In this document: positions 32,926-41,715 of the stretch, piece by piece | How positions within the stretch are numbered: position 1 is the stretch's first letter | Layout: every line of letters starts with the position of its first letter | Assembly (NCBI RefSeq): GCF_900102965.1 | Contig: NZ_FNGM01000012.1 | Span: 159,473 to 213,540 of the forward strand | Direction of reading: 5' to 3' | Source: Paenibacillus jilunlii | GTDB lineage: Bacteria > Bacillota > Bacilli > Paenibacillales > Paenibacillaceae | Length of the DNA stretch: 54,068 nt | Notes under the pieces: model-generated | Database searches by the model: none | What the model was told of the DNA's origin: nothing | What the model saw: only the letters and a program-made list of their open reading frames with translations | Position numbers and translations under genes: made by a program

Positions 32926-32955
32926 AAAAGAAGCGGCTCCGCAAAAGAGCCGCTT
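32926..32955 (-). terminator. Intrinsic terminator of the MFS (DHA2) gene
   Basis: On the minus strand AAGCGGCTC (32947-32955) pairs with GAGCCGCTT (32931-32939), followed by CTTTTT. It lies 20 bp after the stop. Confidence 0.88.
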
Positions 32956-32974
32956 AATCTTTTCTGAGCTGGAA

Positions 32975-34672
32975 CTACCGCTCCAGCACCGCCGGTTCAG
33001 CAACCGCCGCCGGCTCCTCGGGCTTGCGCCGCTTGTCGCTCAGGAGCGCGAACAGTATTCCCGGAATCATCAGCAGGCCGGCAAAAACAAAGGTCCGGCG
33101 GAATCCCTCAACAGCCGCCTGCTGCATCCCGTTCCCTGCTTGAGACAAGAGCAGCTTGGCTTCCCGGAATTGATTGGCGCTGTCCGCTGCAAAAGCCTTT
33201 TGTTCCGCAGGCGGAAGCTTTGCCGCAGCAAGCTCTACCGCATGTACCACGGCTGCCGCAGGATCAGCTTTGCCGCTCTTTCCTCCCATCGGCGCAGTCC
33301 CCTCCTTACTGATGGAAGCTACTGCTTCCGCCAGAACATTTTTGACAAGGGGCTGCAGCTTAACATCTGCCTGAACGGCCTCAGACAGGTGAGTCCCCGC
33401 CTTCCCCAGCTCACTGTCCATGTTATGCTGCAGCACAGTCACTATAAGAGCTACCCCAATGACGCTGCCCAGCGACTTCGCCATATTGGTGACTCCCGAA
33501 GAAATGCCCACCTTGTCATCCGGAACATTGCGGACGGCGGAAGACATCACCGGCGCCATCGTAAGGCCTATGCCGACACCTGCCACCAGCAGGCGCACCA
33601 CCACCTCCGCCACCGCCGAGTCAGCGTGAAGCCCGCTCATGGAATACATCGCACCGCCCGTGATTACGATGCCTGCTGCAGCGAACAGATGGCTGCCGTA
33701 TTTCGCGGACAGCGGCCCGGAAACCGCCGAACTGACGATTGAGCCCACAGCGACCATGGACAGCACAAGCCCGGCCCTTAGTTCAGTCATCCCCATCATC
33801 CGCGTCAGGAAGAAGGAGGTCAGCAGGGAAAGATTCATCAGCGCCGCACCGACAATCAGCAGGGTCAGGGAAGCATTGTTGAAGGTGCGTATCCGCATCA
33901 GCGACAAAGGCAGCATAGGCTTCTTCCCTTTCCACTGTGTGAGGATGAACAGCAGCAGGAACACTACTCCCGCACCCAGCAGCGCAAGGGTCTTTCCTGA
34001 ACTCCAGCCATAATCCTGCACCTTGATCAGTGCGTACGTAATGAAGAACATCGCACCGGTAATTCCAAGGGTTCCTCCATAGTCAATTGAACGGCCTGCG
34101 GTATCATCCCGCGATTCCTTAATAAAGACAGCCGTCAGCACAATGCTAAGCACACCCAGCGGCACGTTTACAAAAAAGATCCACTCCCAGCTCAGGTTCT
34201 GCGTCAGAATCCCGCCAAGCGCCGGACCGCTCGCCGCAGCCACCCCCGAGACGGCTCCCCATATGCCAATAATCAGGCCATGCATCTCTTTGGGAAAAGT
34301 GGTCGTGGTCAGAGGAATGGTGACCGGAACAATAATAGCCCCGGCCAGACCCTGGATCACCCGCAGCAGAATCAGCATCCCCAGGGATGTTGCAAACCCG
34401 GCAAGCAGAGAGGTCAGAGTAAATAGAGCAACTCCAAAAATAAACACTTTCTTGCGGCCAAATTGATCAGCCAGCCGGGAAGCAGTCAGGATGAACACGG
34501 CAAAAGCCAGGTTATACCCGTTCATCACCCAGGAAATCCGCGACACACTCCCGCCGAAATGGCGCGTCATCTCCGGCAGGGCGATATTAATAATCGTCGT
34601 ATCCAGCAGCGCCATAAAAAATCCAAGTACGATTGCTGTAAAAGATAAAGCTCTGCGCATTCTTACACTCAT
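32975..34672 (-). CDS. MFS drug transporter, DHA2 (14 TM, EmrB/QacA type)
   Basis: A 565-residue efflux pump with fourteen predicted helices. LDTTIINIALP in helix 1 (motif D1), LADQFGRKKVF (motif A) and GPALGGILTQNLSWEWIF (motif C) mark the DHA2 family. A long hydrophilic insert (about 415-505) precedes the last helix, as in many Gram-positive relatives. I choose the ATG at 34672, nine bases from GGAGG; the one at 34678 is only three bases from it. It is divergent from a TetR gene with which it shares three operators, so it is almost certainly repressed by it. Confidence 0.92.
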   Translation of the reverse strand: MSVRMRRALSFTAIVLGFFMALLDTTIINIALPEMTRHFGGSVSRISWVMNGYNLAFAVFILTASRLADQFGRKKVFIFGVALFTLTSLLAGFATSLGMLILLRVIQGLAGAIIVPVTIPLTTTTFPKEMHGLIIGIWGAVSGVAAASGPALGGILTQNLSWEWIFFVNVPLGVLSIVLTAVFIKESRDDTAGRSIDYGGTLGITGAMFFITYALIKVQDYGWSSGKTLALLGAGVVFLLLFILTQWKGKKPMLPLSLMRIRTFNNASLTLLIVGAALMNLSLLTSFFLTRMMGMTELRAGLVLSMVAVGSIVSSAVSGPLSAKYGSHLFAAAGIVITGGAMYSMSGLHADSAVAEVVVRLLVAGVGIGLTMAPVMSSAVRNVPDDKVGISSGVTNMAKSLGSVIGVALIVTVLQHNMDSELGKAGTHLSEAVQADVKLQPLVKNVLAEAVASISKEGTAPMGGKSGKADPAAAVVHAVELAAAKLPPAEQKAFAADSANQFREAKLLLSQAGNGMQQAAVEGFRRTFVFAGLLMIPGILFALLSDKRRKPEEPAAVAEPAVLER

Positions 34673-34702
34673 TTTCATCAGCCTCCAAAGACCCTCTAAA
34701 AT

Positions 34703-34780
34703 ATGAACTTCAGTTCATGTTTTTGATTATATGAACTATAGTTCATATTTGTCAACCATTAAATATGAACTTTAGTTCAA
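34703..34780. promoter_or_regulatory. Three TetR operators between the pump and regulator genes
   Basis: Three 16-bp palindromes of the form ATGAACTnnAGTTCAT lie at 34703-34718, 34731-34746 and 34765-34780 (the last with one mismatch). The middle one fills the spacer of the pump promoter, the first lies just downstream of its -10, and the third sits directly upstream of the regulator promoter. One dimer type could control both genes. Confidence 0.92.
34726..34755 (-). promoter_or_regulatory. Promoter of the DHA2 pump gene
   Basis: On the minus strand TTGACA (34750-34755) and TATAAT (34726-34731) are consensus matches separated by 18 bp; operator 2 lies between them. Confidence 0.92.
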
Positions 34781-34786
34781 CATTTA

Positions 34787-34815
34787 TTGACAGCCTGAAT
34801 TCCCTCCTCTACAAT
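34787..34815 (+). promoter_or_regulatory. Promoter of the TetR gene
   Basis: TTGACA (34787-34792) and TACAAT (34810-34815) are 17 bp apart, with the start codon 28 bp downstream. Operator 3 ends seven bases before the -35. Confidence 0.9.
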
Positions 34816-34842
34816 CAGTACTACAAGGGGGAGCAATCTGAC

Positions 34843-35460
34843 ATGAGTGATATGGAAGACAAGATCAGAACACCACGGCAGGAACGCAGCATCCGGACCA
34901 AGGAGGCTATTGTCCAAGCCGCCATGAAGCAGTTTTCGGACAAGGGTTTCCATCAGACCAATACCAAGCAAATCGCAGCGGCGGCCGGAGTATCGACTGG
35001 CAGCTTCTATTCCTATTTTGTGGATAAAAGAGCGGTTTTCATCGCTGTGCTCAAGAACTATGGTGCAGATCTTCTGGCCCGGATTGACGCTTCGATGTCA
35101 GAGATCAACTTCTTAACCATCGACCGCTCCGAGCTGATCATGCATCTGGTCGACACCCTTCTGATCTCCCATGAGGCCTTTAAAGGCTACCATAGAGAGC
35201 TGACCGTCATGTACCACAGCGATGAGGAGATTAAGCAGTTAATGGATGCACAGTATGAAGCAGGCCGCGTCAGAACACTCGAATATCTGCAGATGGGACA
35301 GGATGAGCTAAAAACAGAAGACATGGAGGCCGCTTCTGTGATCGTGTTCGAAACGGTAAGCGCCATCGTTGACGTTATCTCCTTCTCCCAGCAGCGTATT
35401 GCGACTGAACGGCTGAAATCCGAGCTGGTACATATGATCGTAAGTTATTTGTACAAATGA
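34843..35460 (+). CDS. TetR/AcrR family repressor
   Basis: A 205-residue regulator. The helix-turn-helix lies at about residues 15-60 (AIVQAAMKQFSDKGFHQTNT, then QIAAAAGVSTGSFYSYFVDK). The C-terminal ligand domain is variable and its inducer unknown. The ATG at 34843 follows GGGGGAG and lies after the promoter; the apparent earlier start at 34765 lies inside operator 3 and upstream of the promoter, so it is wrong. It is divergent from the DHA2 pump, its likely target. Confidence 0.93.
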   Translation: MSDMEDKIRTPRQERSIRTKEAIVQAAMKQFSDKGFHQTNTKQIAAAAGVSTGSFYSYFVDKRAVFIAVLKNYGADLLARIDASMSEINFLTIDRSELIMHLVDTLLISHEAFKGYHRELTVMYHSDEEIKQLMDAQYEAGRVRTLEYLQMGQDELKTEDMEAASVIVFETVSAIVDVISFSQQRIATERLKSELVHMIVSYLYK

Positions 35461-35472
35461 CGCGGCTCAGGC

Positions 35473-35545
35473 GCGCATTCTGTTGCACTTTCTGCAGCAG
35501 AAGTTCTCATATATCGGTCGAAAAGCTCAATCTATTGCCCGAAGT
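35473..35545. repeat. Partial copy of dispersed family B
   Basis: ATTCTGTTGCACTTTCTGCAGCAGAA resembles one hairpin unit of the elements at 43344 and 48403. TCAATCTATTGCCCGAAG about 45 bp later may be a decayed second unit. Confidence 0.6.
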
Positions 35546-35578
35546 TTAATCATGCCAAAAACCAACTAATCCACAACA

Positions 35579-35625
35579 AAAAGAGCAAGCAGCGAGGATG
35601 ATTTCACCTCAAAGCTTGCTCTTTT
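35579..35625. terminator. Bidirectional terminator between TetR and deacetylase genes
   Basis: AAAAGAGCAAGC (35579-35590) pairs with GCTTGCTCTTTT (35614-35625); a small inner stem GAGG/CCTC lies in the loop. The stem supplies a T run in both directions. Confidence 0.8.
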
Positions 35626-35641
35626 GGTATCCTGACAATCG

Positions 35642-36778
35642 TTAACGTTTGTCCTTCCAAAAATTCACCGGCTCGATATCCTTCGTGATAATCTCGAAGG
35701 TGTAGCCTTCTTTCTTCAGCGATTCCAGCAGGCGCGGCAGCACCTTAAGTGTTGCTTTCTGGTCATGCATCAGAATAATGGGACTGGTTTTGGACTTATG
35801 CAGCTTATGCACCTGGCCCATTACGGTATTGTAGATGGTAACACTGTCTTCTTTATATTTCCAGTCATCGGAATCCACGTTCCAGTCCCACAGGTGATAG
35901 CCTTGACCCAGTACTTTGTCTCTGAAGGTTTTAGTGAAATACGGCTTGCTGCCATATGGAGTACGGATCAGGGTTGTGCCGGTGCCGGTAATCTTCCGCA
36001 GCACAGCGTTGTCCCCGTTCATTTCAGCCAGCGCGGCAGAGGCAGAAGCATAGAATTTCTCTTTGCGGTGCGTCATGCCGTGCAGTCCGAACCCGTTCCC
36101 TTCTTCCACGATCCGCTTAACCTGGGAAGGATAGCGGTTCATGTTCGGTCCAAGCATAAAGAATGTAGCCTTGACCCCATACTTGTCCAGAATGTCCAGC
36201 AGCTCAGACGTTGTAGCAGACGGGCCGTCATCAAAAGTCAGATACAAGGTTTTTCCCGGCTTCGCCGCCGGCGGATTCTGTGCAGGTTCCGCTGGCGCAG
36301 GCGGCGCCAGTTCTTGTTGGTACTTGCTTACGAACGCAGTATCATCCAGTGTAGCTGAACCATCCTGGACACGGAGTAAATATTTATCCGGTTCAAAGGA
36401 TATTCTATATCCTAGGTAAGCGCTGATCTTCAGCGGGACCATCAATGTTCCATCCCGGAGAAATGTGTCTGCCTTGGCAATTGTCCCATCCTGAAGCCGG
36501 GCTCCCTCATTGTTCCCCAGCAGACGGAGTGTGCGTCCCCCGCCATCCACCTGAATGCCATCCGGAAGACCGGTGAGGGTCCACTTCAGCTCAGTTGCCA
36601 AAGCGCGGAGCGGGACATAATAGGTGCTTTTTTCCGAAATGGCTGTGATTCCGGTTAAGGAGTCGTTCACCCCAAGCTTCAAAGATCTGTTTGCTCCCGC
36701 TGCACCTGCTGTGGTTTGCAGAATTCCGAAGCAAAGAAAAAATGACATGAATAATAGCACTACTTTTTTGATAGGCAC
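35642..36778 (-). CDS. Polysaccharide deacetylase with stalk domain
   Basis: A 378-residue secreted enzyme. Signal peptide (1-28), a copper amine oxidase N-like stalk region (about 30-140), a Pro/Ala linker (about 155-170) and a NodB domain (about 172-375). Catalytic motifs: LYLTFDDGPS (base and metal Asp), HGMTHR (metal His pair), RTPYGS (Arg) and ILMHD (His). It probably deacetylates peptidoglycan or another wall glycan. The start is a GTG at 36778 with GGGGAT nine bases upstream; a TTG at 36787 lies too close to that site. Divergent from the qox operon. Confidence 0.9.
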   Translation of the reverse strand: MPIKKVVLLFMSFFLCFGILQTTAGAAGANRSLKLGVNDSLTGITAISEKSTYYVPLRALATELKWTLTGLPDGIQVDGGGRTLRLLGNNEGARLQDGTIAKADTFLRDGTLMVPLKISAYLGYRISFEPDKYLLRVQDGSATLDDTAFVSKYQQELAPPAPAEPAQNPPAAKPGKTLYLTFDDGPSATTSELLDILDKYGVKATFFMLGPNMNRYPSQVKRIVEEGNGFGLHGMTHRKEKFYASASAALAEMNGDNAVLRKITGTGTTLIRTPYGSKPYFTKTFRDKVLGQGYHLWDWNVDSDDWKYKEDSVTIYNTVMGQVHKLHKSKTSPIILMHDQKATLKVLPRLLESLKKEGYTFEIITKDIEPVNFWKDKR

Positions 36779-37278
36779 GTGAAACAATCCCCAATCTATG
36801 TATATTTACCTACTACTTTAGCATAAATAGATATAACGTAATTTGAGAGATTGTAACCATGAGCACAAAAAATTGTAACTGTTTCGCTATGAGAAATGAC
36901 ATATCGTCATTTTTTTCAGAAAGCAATCAAATTTTATCGAGTGCTGTCACAGCAAGAAAAAACCGCAAAATCAGGATGTTTTCAGCTTAAATAATTGTGA
37001 CGAAAACAGTAACAATTGTGAAATCGTGAACAAAATTTGAACTTTCTTAAAATAACCTTAAGGCGCACCGTTACTGTGATCTTTATCATACATTAAGATT
37101 CTTGTAACAATTTGATCACATATATTTAACCGAATGTACATTTTTAAGGACTATTGTGTATTTTATTACAAAATATGTATTTTGCATTATGGGTAAGTAG
37201 TTCTTACTATAGATACAGGTTAATGTTTGCCCGCAACGATCGGCGAATGAAAAGAACTATTGAAGGAAGGAGTTCTAT
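36779..37278. other. 500-bp AT-rich intergenic region upstream of qoxABCD
   Basis: No gene is supported. Two direct AATTGTGA repeats lie at 36993-37000 and 37014-37021, followed by CGTGAACAAAATTTGAA; these resemble ResD-type sites of Bacillus respiratory genes, but I cannot confirm this. AAATGAC/GTCATTT (36894-36912) followed by T forms a weak AT-rich hairpin. The region should hold the qox promoter and the divergent deacetylase promoter. Confidence 0.4.
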
Positions 37279-38298
37279 ATGAAAAAAAAGGGACCGTTAT
37301 ACGCTTTGTTTCTCAGCCTCATCCTCCTCCTGCCGGGATGCAGTTCACTCACCGTTCTGAACCCGAAGGGGCCGTCTGCCCGAACTTTATCTGACACCAT
37401 TATCCTTTCCATTCTGGTTATGCTTGGTGTTCTGGCGGTTGTCTACATCTTATATATCTTTGTGCTGGTAAAATACCGGGCCAAGAAAAGCAATGAAGGA
37501 TACATTCCAGAGCATGAGGAGGGCAATAAGGTCCTCGAAACGATCTGGATCGTCATCCCGATCATTATCGTGGCCTTCCTGTCCGTCGTGACGGTCAAAA
37601 CGACCAACGCCGTCGAGAATCAGGCCAAAGAGTATAAAGACCAGACTCCGCTGGTTATCTACGCCTCTTCCTCCAACTGGAAATGGCATTTCAGCTATCC
37701 GGAGGAAGGCATTGAAACCGTAAACTATGTGAATATGCCGGTTCACCGGGCAGTAGAGTTCAGAATGTACTCATTCGGTTCCATTACCAGTCTGTGGATT
37801 CCGCAGCTTGCCGGACAAAAGTACGCCATGAGCGACATGCTCACAACGCTTCACCTTTCCGCAGATACAGAAGGCTCTTATATGGGCAGAAATGCCAACT
37901 TTAGCGGTAAAGGCTTCGCCCACATGGAGTTTGAAGCGCTGGTCATGAGCAGTAAGGATTACGAGGACTGGGTGAAAGAGGTCAAGGAAACCGCTCCGAA
38001 GCTTACGGAGAAGGAATTCAAAGGCCTGCTCGCCACCGATTATCTTGGACGCAAAACCTATTCATCCACCCATCTTGAATTCAGCCCTCCTCCGGGAGAA
38101 CACAGCGAGCATATGAGCGGCGGCGGCAAAGAGATGGATATGGATAATGGTAATATGGACCATCAGGACAATAAGGAAATCCATCCTTCACCGGAGCCTT
38201 CCAGCGAGACGGAGTTCGACAGTCAACCGAATCCCGAAGTCGAACAGCCCCTGCCAAGCTCACCGGTGGATGAACATACACACGACAGCAATTCTTAA
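37279..38298 (+). CDS. qoxA: Cytochrome aa3 quinol oxidase subunit II
   Basis: A 339-residue lipoprotein. The lipobox LLPGC sits near residue 21, followed by two membrane helices (about 40-65 and 85-108) and a periplasm-facing cupredoxin domain (about 120-225). The CuA ligands (Cys-x3-Cys) of cytochrome c oxidases are absent: the region reads NANFSGKGFAHM, which marks a quinol oxidase. The C-terminal tail (about 275-339) is an unusual His, Met, Glu and Pro-rich extension (HMSGGGKEMDMDNGNMDH), possibly metal-binding. The ATG at 37279 follows AAGGAAGGAG. First gene of qoxABCD. Confidence 0.95.
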   Translation: MKKKGPLYALFLSLILLLPGCSSLTVLNPKGPSARTLSDTIILSILVMLGVLAVVYILYIFVLVKYRAKKSNEGYIPEHEEGNKVLETIWIVIPIIIVAFLSVVTVKTTNAVENQAKEYKDQTPLVIYASSSNWKWHFSYPEEGIETVNYVNMPVHRAVEFRMYSFGSITSLWIPQLAGQKYAMSDMLTTLHLSADTEGSYMGRNANFSGKGFAHMEFEALVMSSKDYEDWVKEVKETAPKLTEKEFKGLLATDYLGRKTYSSTHLEFSPPPGEHSEHMSGGGKEMDMDNGNMDHQDNKEIHPSPEPSSETEFDSQPNPEVEQPLPSSPVDEHTHDSNS

Positions 38299-38337
38299 TG
38301 ACATGCTTGAAGAAACAACCTGAAAGGAGCCACCCTA

Positions 38338-40284
38338 ATGGATTTAGAAAAGTTTAAGGTTCACGGCGAACCCTTAATATATGGAGCCATGATCAGTATC
38401 GCACTCGCTACCATCGGGATTCTCGTCGGGCTAACCTATTTTAAAAAATGGGGCTACCTCTGGCGCGAATGGCTGACCACGGTTGACCATAAGAAAATCG
38501 GTGTCATGTATATCCTGGCCGCCCTGCTCATGCTGTTCCGCGGCGGTGTAGATGCCATGATGATGCGTCTGCAAACGGCAGCGCCGGAAATGAAATTCCT
38601 CGATGCGCAGCATTATAATGAGGTCTTTACCACCCACGGTCTGATCATGATCCTCTTCATGGCCATGCCGTTTATCATCGGTCTGATGAATGTAATCGTA
38701 CCGCTGCAAATCGGCGCCCGCGACGTGGCCTTCCCGCGCCTCAACGCCGTCAGCTTCTGGCTTTTCTTCTTCGGGGCCATGCTGCTTAACATTTCCTTCG
38801 TCATCGGCGGATCGCCGGATGCCGGATGGTCAGCCTACTTCCCGCTGGCGAGTCTGGAGTTCAGTCCGACAGTCGGGAACAACTACTATTCCCTGGCGCT
38901 GCAGATTTCCGGTATCGGGACTCTGATCACAGGCGTCAACTTTATCGTCACCATTCTCAAAATGCGCGCTCCAGGCATGAAGCTGATGAAAATGCCGATG
39001 TTCACCTGGTCCGTGCTCATTACGAACGTCATTATTGTCTTCGCCTTCCCGGTACTGACCGTGGCGCTTGCGCTGATGATGTTCGACCGCCTCTTCGGCT
39101 CCCAGTTCTTCACAATGGCCAACGGCGGGATGGATATGCTCTGGGCCAACCTGTTCTGGGTTTGGGGCCATCCGGAGGTATATATCGTTATTCTTCCGGC
39201 ATTCGGTATTTATAGCGAAATTATTGCCACCTTCTCCAAAAAGAACCTGTACGGCTACACCTCCATGGTGTTCAGTATGCTGATTATCTCGCTCCTGTCC
39301 TTCCTGGTCTGGGCTCACCATTTCTACACCATGGGGCAAGGCGCAATGGTCAACAGCTTCTTCTCGATAACGACCATGGCGATCGCAGTGCCGACAGGGG
39401 TAAAAATATTCAACTGGCTGTTTACGCTCCGAAAAGGGCGAATCACCTTCACTACACCGATGCTGTACACCCTGGCATTTATTCCGATCTTCACCATCGG
39501 CGGGGTGACCGGTGTCATGCTGGCGATGGCCAGTGCCGACTACCAGTACCACAACACCATGTTCCTGGTTGCGCATTTCCACTACGTGCTGATTCCGGGG
39601 GCCGTGTTCGCCGTTATTGCCGGGTTCCACTACTGGTTCCCGAAAGTGTTCGGCTTCCGCCTGAACGAACGGCTGGGCAAGCATTCCTTCTGGTGGATCG
39701 TGATTTCCTTCAATGTCACCTTCTTCCCGCTGTTCTTCCTGGGACTGATGGGTATGACGCGGCGCATGTACACCTATTCCGAGGAGTCAGGCTTCGGTCC
39801 GCTCAATATGCTGTCCTTCGCGGGCGCGGTAGGTCTGGCGATCGGCTTCGTGCTTCTGGTTTACAATATCTACTGGAGTACACGCTACATGCCGAGAGAC
39901 ACCACAAGCGATCCTTGGGATGGACGCACACTCGAATGGGCTACGCATAGTCCAATGCCGGTTTACAACTTTGCGGTTGTGCCGAAGGTTACGACAATGG
40001 ATGCCTTCTGGAATGCCAAGCAGAACAAAACACCGCTGTTCGAGGACAAAATCACCAAGATTCACATGCCGAGCAATACCGGCAAGCCGTTTATCCTGGG
40101 TGTGATCTTCTTCTTCCTCGGATTCTTCCTGGTCTTCAGCATGTGGATTCCTGCGATTGTTGCCGGAGTGGGTGTGCTGATTATGCTGGCAGCCATGTCC
40201 TTTGACCGTGATCACGGCTACTACATCTCAGTGGATGAAGTTATGGCTACAGAAAAGAAATTGATGCGGGGTGAGACTGTATGA
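38338..40284 (+). CDS. qoxB: Cytochrome aa3 quinol oxidase subunit I
   Basis: A 648-residue core subunit with about fifteen helices that reduces oxygen to water and pumps protons. Ligands are His100 and His415 for the low-spin haem, His278 with the cross-linked Tyr282 (WGHPEVY), His327-His328 for CuB, and His413 for the high-spin haem. It starts 39 bp after qoxA with GAAAGGAG upstream and overlaps qoxC by four bases (ATGA). Confidence 0.97.
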   Translation: MDLEKFKVHGEPLIYGAMISIALATIGILVGLTYFKKWGYLWREWLTTVDHKKIGVMYILAALLMLFRGGVDAMMMRLQTAAPEMKFLDAQHYNEVFTTHGLIMILFMAMPFIIGLMNVIVPLQIGARDVAFPRLNAVSFWLFFFGAMLLNISFVIGGSPDAGWSAYFPLASLEFSPTVGNNYYSLALQISGIGTLITGVNFIVTILKMRAPGMKLMKMPMFTWSVLITNVIIVFAFPVLTVALALMMFDRLFGSQFFTMANGGMDMLWANLFWVWGHPEVYIVILPAFGIYSEIIATFSKKNLYGYTSMVFSMLIISLLSFLVWAHHFYTMGQGAMVNSFFSITTMAIAVPTGVKIFNWLFTLRKGRITFTTPMLYTLAFIPIFTIGGVTGVMLAMASADYQYHNTMFLVAHFHYVLIPGAVFAVIAGFHYWFPKVFGFRLNERLGKHSFWWIVISFNVTFFPLFFLGLMGMTRRMYTYSEESGFGPLNMLSFAGAVGLAIGFVLLVYNIYWSTRYMPRDTTSDPWDGRTLEWATHSPMPVYNFAVVPKVTTMDAFWNAKQNKTPLFEDKITKIHMPSNTGKPFILGVIFFFLGFFLVFSMWIPAIVAGVGVLIMLAAMSFDRDHGYYISVDEVMATEKKLMRGETV

Positions 40285-40877
40285 AAATAGATGCGTCCAA
40301 GCCGCTGGAATACTCTACAGAAGAGAACAGCAATAAAATCTTCGGCTTTTGGGTTTTTCTCGGAGCTGAAATTCCATTGTTCGCCACCTTGTTTACGGTA
40401 TACTTTGTCATGGTGGACCGCTTTGCCAGCGGCCCGAGCGGAAGTGAACTGTTCGAAATCGGCCCGGTGCTGATTGAAACCTTCCTGCTCCTGACCAGCT
40501 CGTTCACGATCGGTCTTGCAGTTCACGCCATGCGTCTCGGCTACAAAAAAGCGATGATGGTCTTCATGGCCCTCACGCTGCTGATGGGTCTGGGCTTTAT
40601 CGGCATTGAAATTACCGAGTTTGTCACTTATGTGCATGAAGGAGCCACGCTGCAGACCAGCGGCTTCCTATCCAGCCTGTTCGTCCTGCTGGGAACGCAC
40701 GGGGCGCACGTCAGCTTCGGCTTCCTGTGGGGAACGGCCATTATGATTCAGCTGTGGCGCCAGGGCATCAACCCGGCTACAGCCAACAAAGCATTTATCT
40801 TCTCACTGTTCTGGCACTTCCTGGACGTGGTCTGGATCTTTATCTTCAGCTTCGTCTACCTGAAAGGACTGATGTGA
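40281..40877 (+). CDS. qoxC: Cytochrome aa3 quinol oxidase subunit III
   Basis: A 198-residue subunit with five predicted helices. GFWVFLGAEIPLFATLF near the N terminus, GIEITEF with the conserved Glu, GTHGAHVSFGFLWG and SLFWHFLDVVWIFIF are typical of subunit III. It begins in the ATGA overlap with qoxB, so translation is coupled, and stops one base before qoxD. Confidence 0.97.
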   Translation: MKIDASKPLEYSTEENSNKIFGFWVFLGAEIPLFATLFTVYFVMVDRFASGPSGSELFEIGPVLIETFLLLTSSFTIGLAVHAMRLGYKKAMMVFMALTLLMGLGFIGIEITEFVTYVHEGATLQTSGFLSSLFVLLGTHGAHVSFGFLWGTAIMIQLWRQGINPATANKAFIFSLFWHFLDVVWIFIFSFVYLKGLM

Positions 40878-40878
40878 C

Positions 40879-41172
40879 ATGATGAAGCAACTGTTTCCAA
40901 TTCGCCATGTGATGGGTTATCTGGCCTCTCTGGTCCTTTCCGCCGCAGCGTTGATCGTTATCTATGGTGATCTGTCCAAGGGCGCTAATATGGCCGTACT
41001 GCTGGTCACAGCCATTATCCAAGCTTCCCTGCAGCTGTTCGTGTTCATGCACATCGGGGAATCGGCAGATACCAAGAAAGAGCTGTACATTAATATCGCC
41101 TATGCGCTGTTTGTGGGTCTGGTCACCATTTACGGTACCTTGTACATCTTCGTATGGGGCTGGTACGCTTAA
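40879..41172 (+). CDS. qoxD: Cytochrome aa3 quinol oxidase subunit IV
   Basis: A 97-residue protein with three helices. HVMGYLASLVLS and QASLQLFVFMHIGE are the family hallmarks (COX4-pro). Last gene of the operon, one base after qoxC, ended by a strong terminator. Confidence 0.95.
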   Translation: MMKQLFPIRHVMGYLASLVLSAAALIVIYGDLSKGANMAVLLVTAIIQASLQLFVFMHIGESADTKKELYINIAYALFVGLVTIYGTLYIFVWGWYA

Positions 41173-41212
41173 GACCAGAATCAACTGAATGCTTCGGGTT
41201 TCTATAAAAAAT

Positions 41213-41251
41213 GGCCCGCTCTGGTATTACTGCCGGAGCGGGCCGCTTTTT
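41213..41251 (+). terminator. Intrinsic terminator of qoxABCD
   Basis: GGCCCGCTCTGG (41213-41224) pairs with CCGGAGCGGGCC (41233-41244) with one mismatch, followed by GCTTTTT. Confidence 0.92.
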
Positions 41252-41379
41252 GTGTGTTAAGCTATAATTTCCGGCTAACATTCGGGTAAACTATGTTTTC
41301 CCCGCGTAATTCCATTTTCACGGGTCGATCCAGGCAGGCTGCAGAACTATATCACCCGGTCTCTGACCGGTACTTTTGT

Positions 41380-41611
41380 CGATACGCTTCTACGCTCCTA
41401 CAGTTCCAAACTCCCCCTCCATCCCTTTTCCCTATTGTTAGTTTCTCTGGTTCGCTTTATATAAGTGGAAAAAGTGAACGTAACTCCTCCCCTTGCAGCC
41501 CCTCGGCCCATTTGTATCCTTAATGGCGAATTCGCTGAGATTAAGTATACTTATTCCCACTAAAAGTCTCTGCTGGGCTCTTTTGAGCCGATTTAAGTTT
41601 ACTAATTCCAC
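41380..41611. repeat. Repeat block: family C end and family A element
   Basis: GCTCCTACAGTTCCAAACTCC...TTTTCCCT (about 41394-41445) matches 32805-32850. Directly after it, a family A element has a direct AGTGG core at 41464 and inverted CCAC cores at 41556 and 41607, the latter two exactly 51 bp apart; the second direct unit is missing or decayed. With the qox and chemoreceptor terminators this accounts for most of the 543 bp between genes. Confidence 0.75.
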
Positions 41612-41672
41612 TTCACTCTGTAGCAGCACTCCGCAACCGGCCAACTTGCACCGGCCAGATGACTGCAAAATC

Positions 41673-41710
41673 AAACAGGCCTCCCGGGCATAACTTCCGG
41701 AGGCCTGTTT
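41673..41710 (-). terminator. Intrinsic terminator of the chemoreceptor gene
   Basis: On the minus strand AAACAGGCCTCC (41699-41710) pairs with GGAGGCCTGTTT (41673-41684), followed by GATTTTGC. It lies 6 bp from the stop. Confidence 0.85.
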
Positions 41711-41715
41711 GTTGA

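Noticed and set aside
41438..41693. Open frames on both strands in the repeat block
   Set aside because: They lie within the family A element and lack start signals; similar frames do not recur in the other copies.
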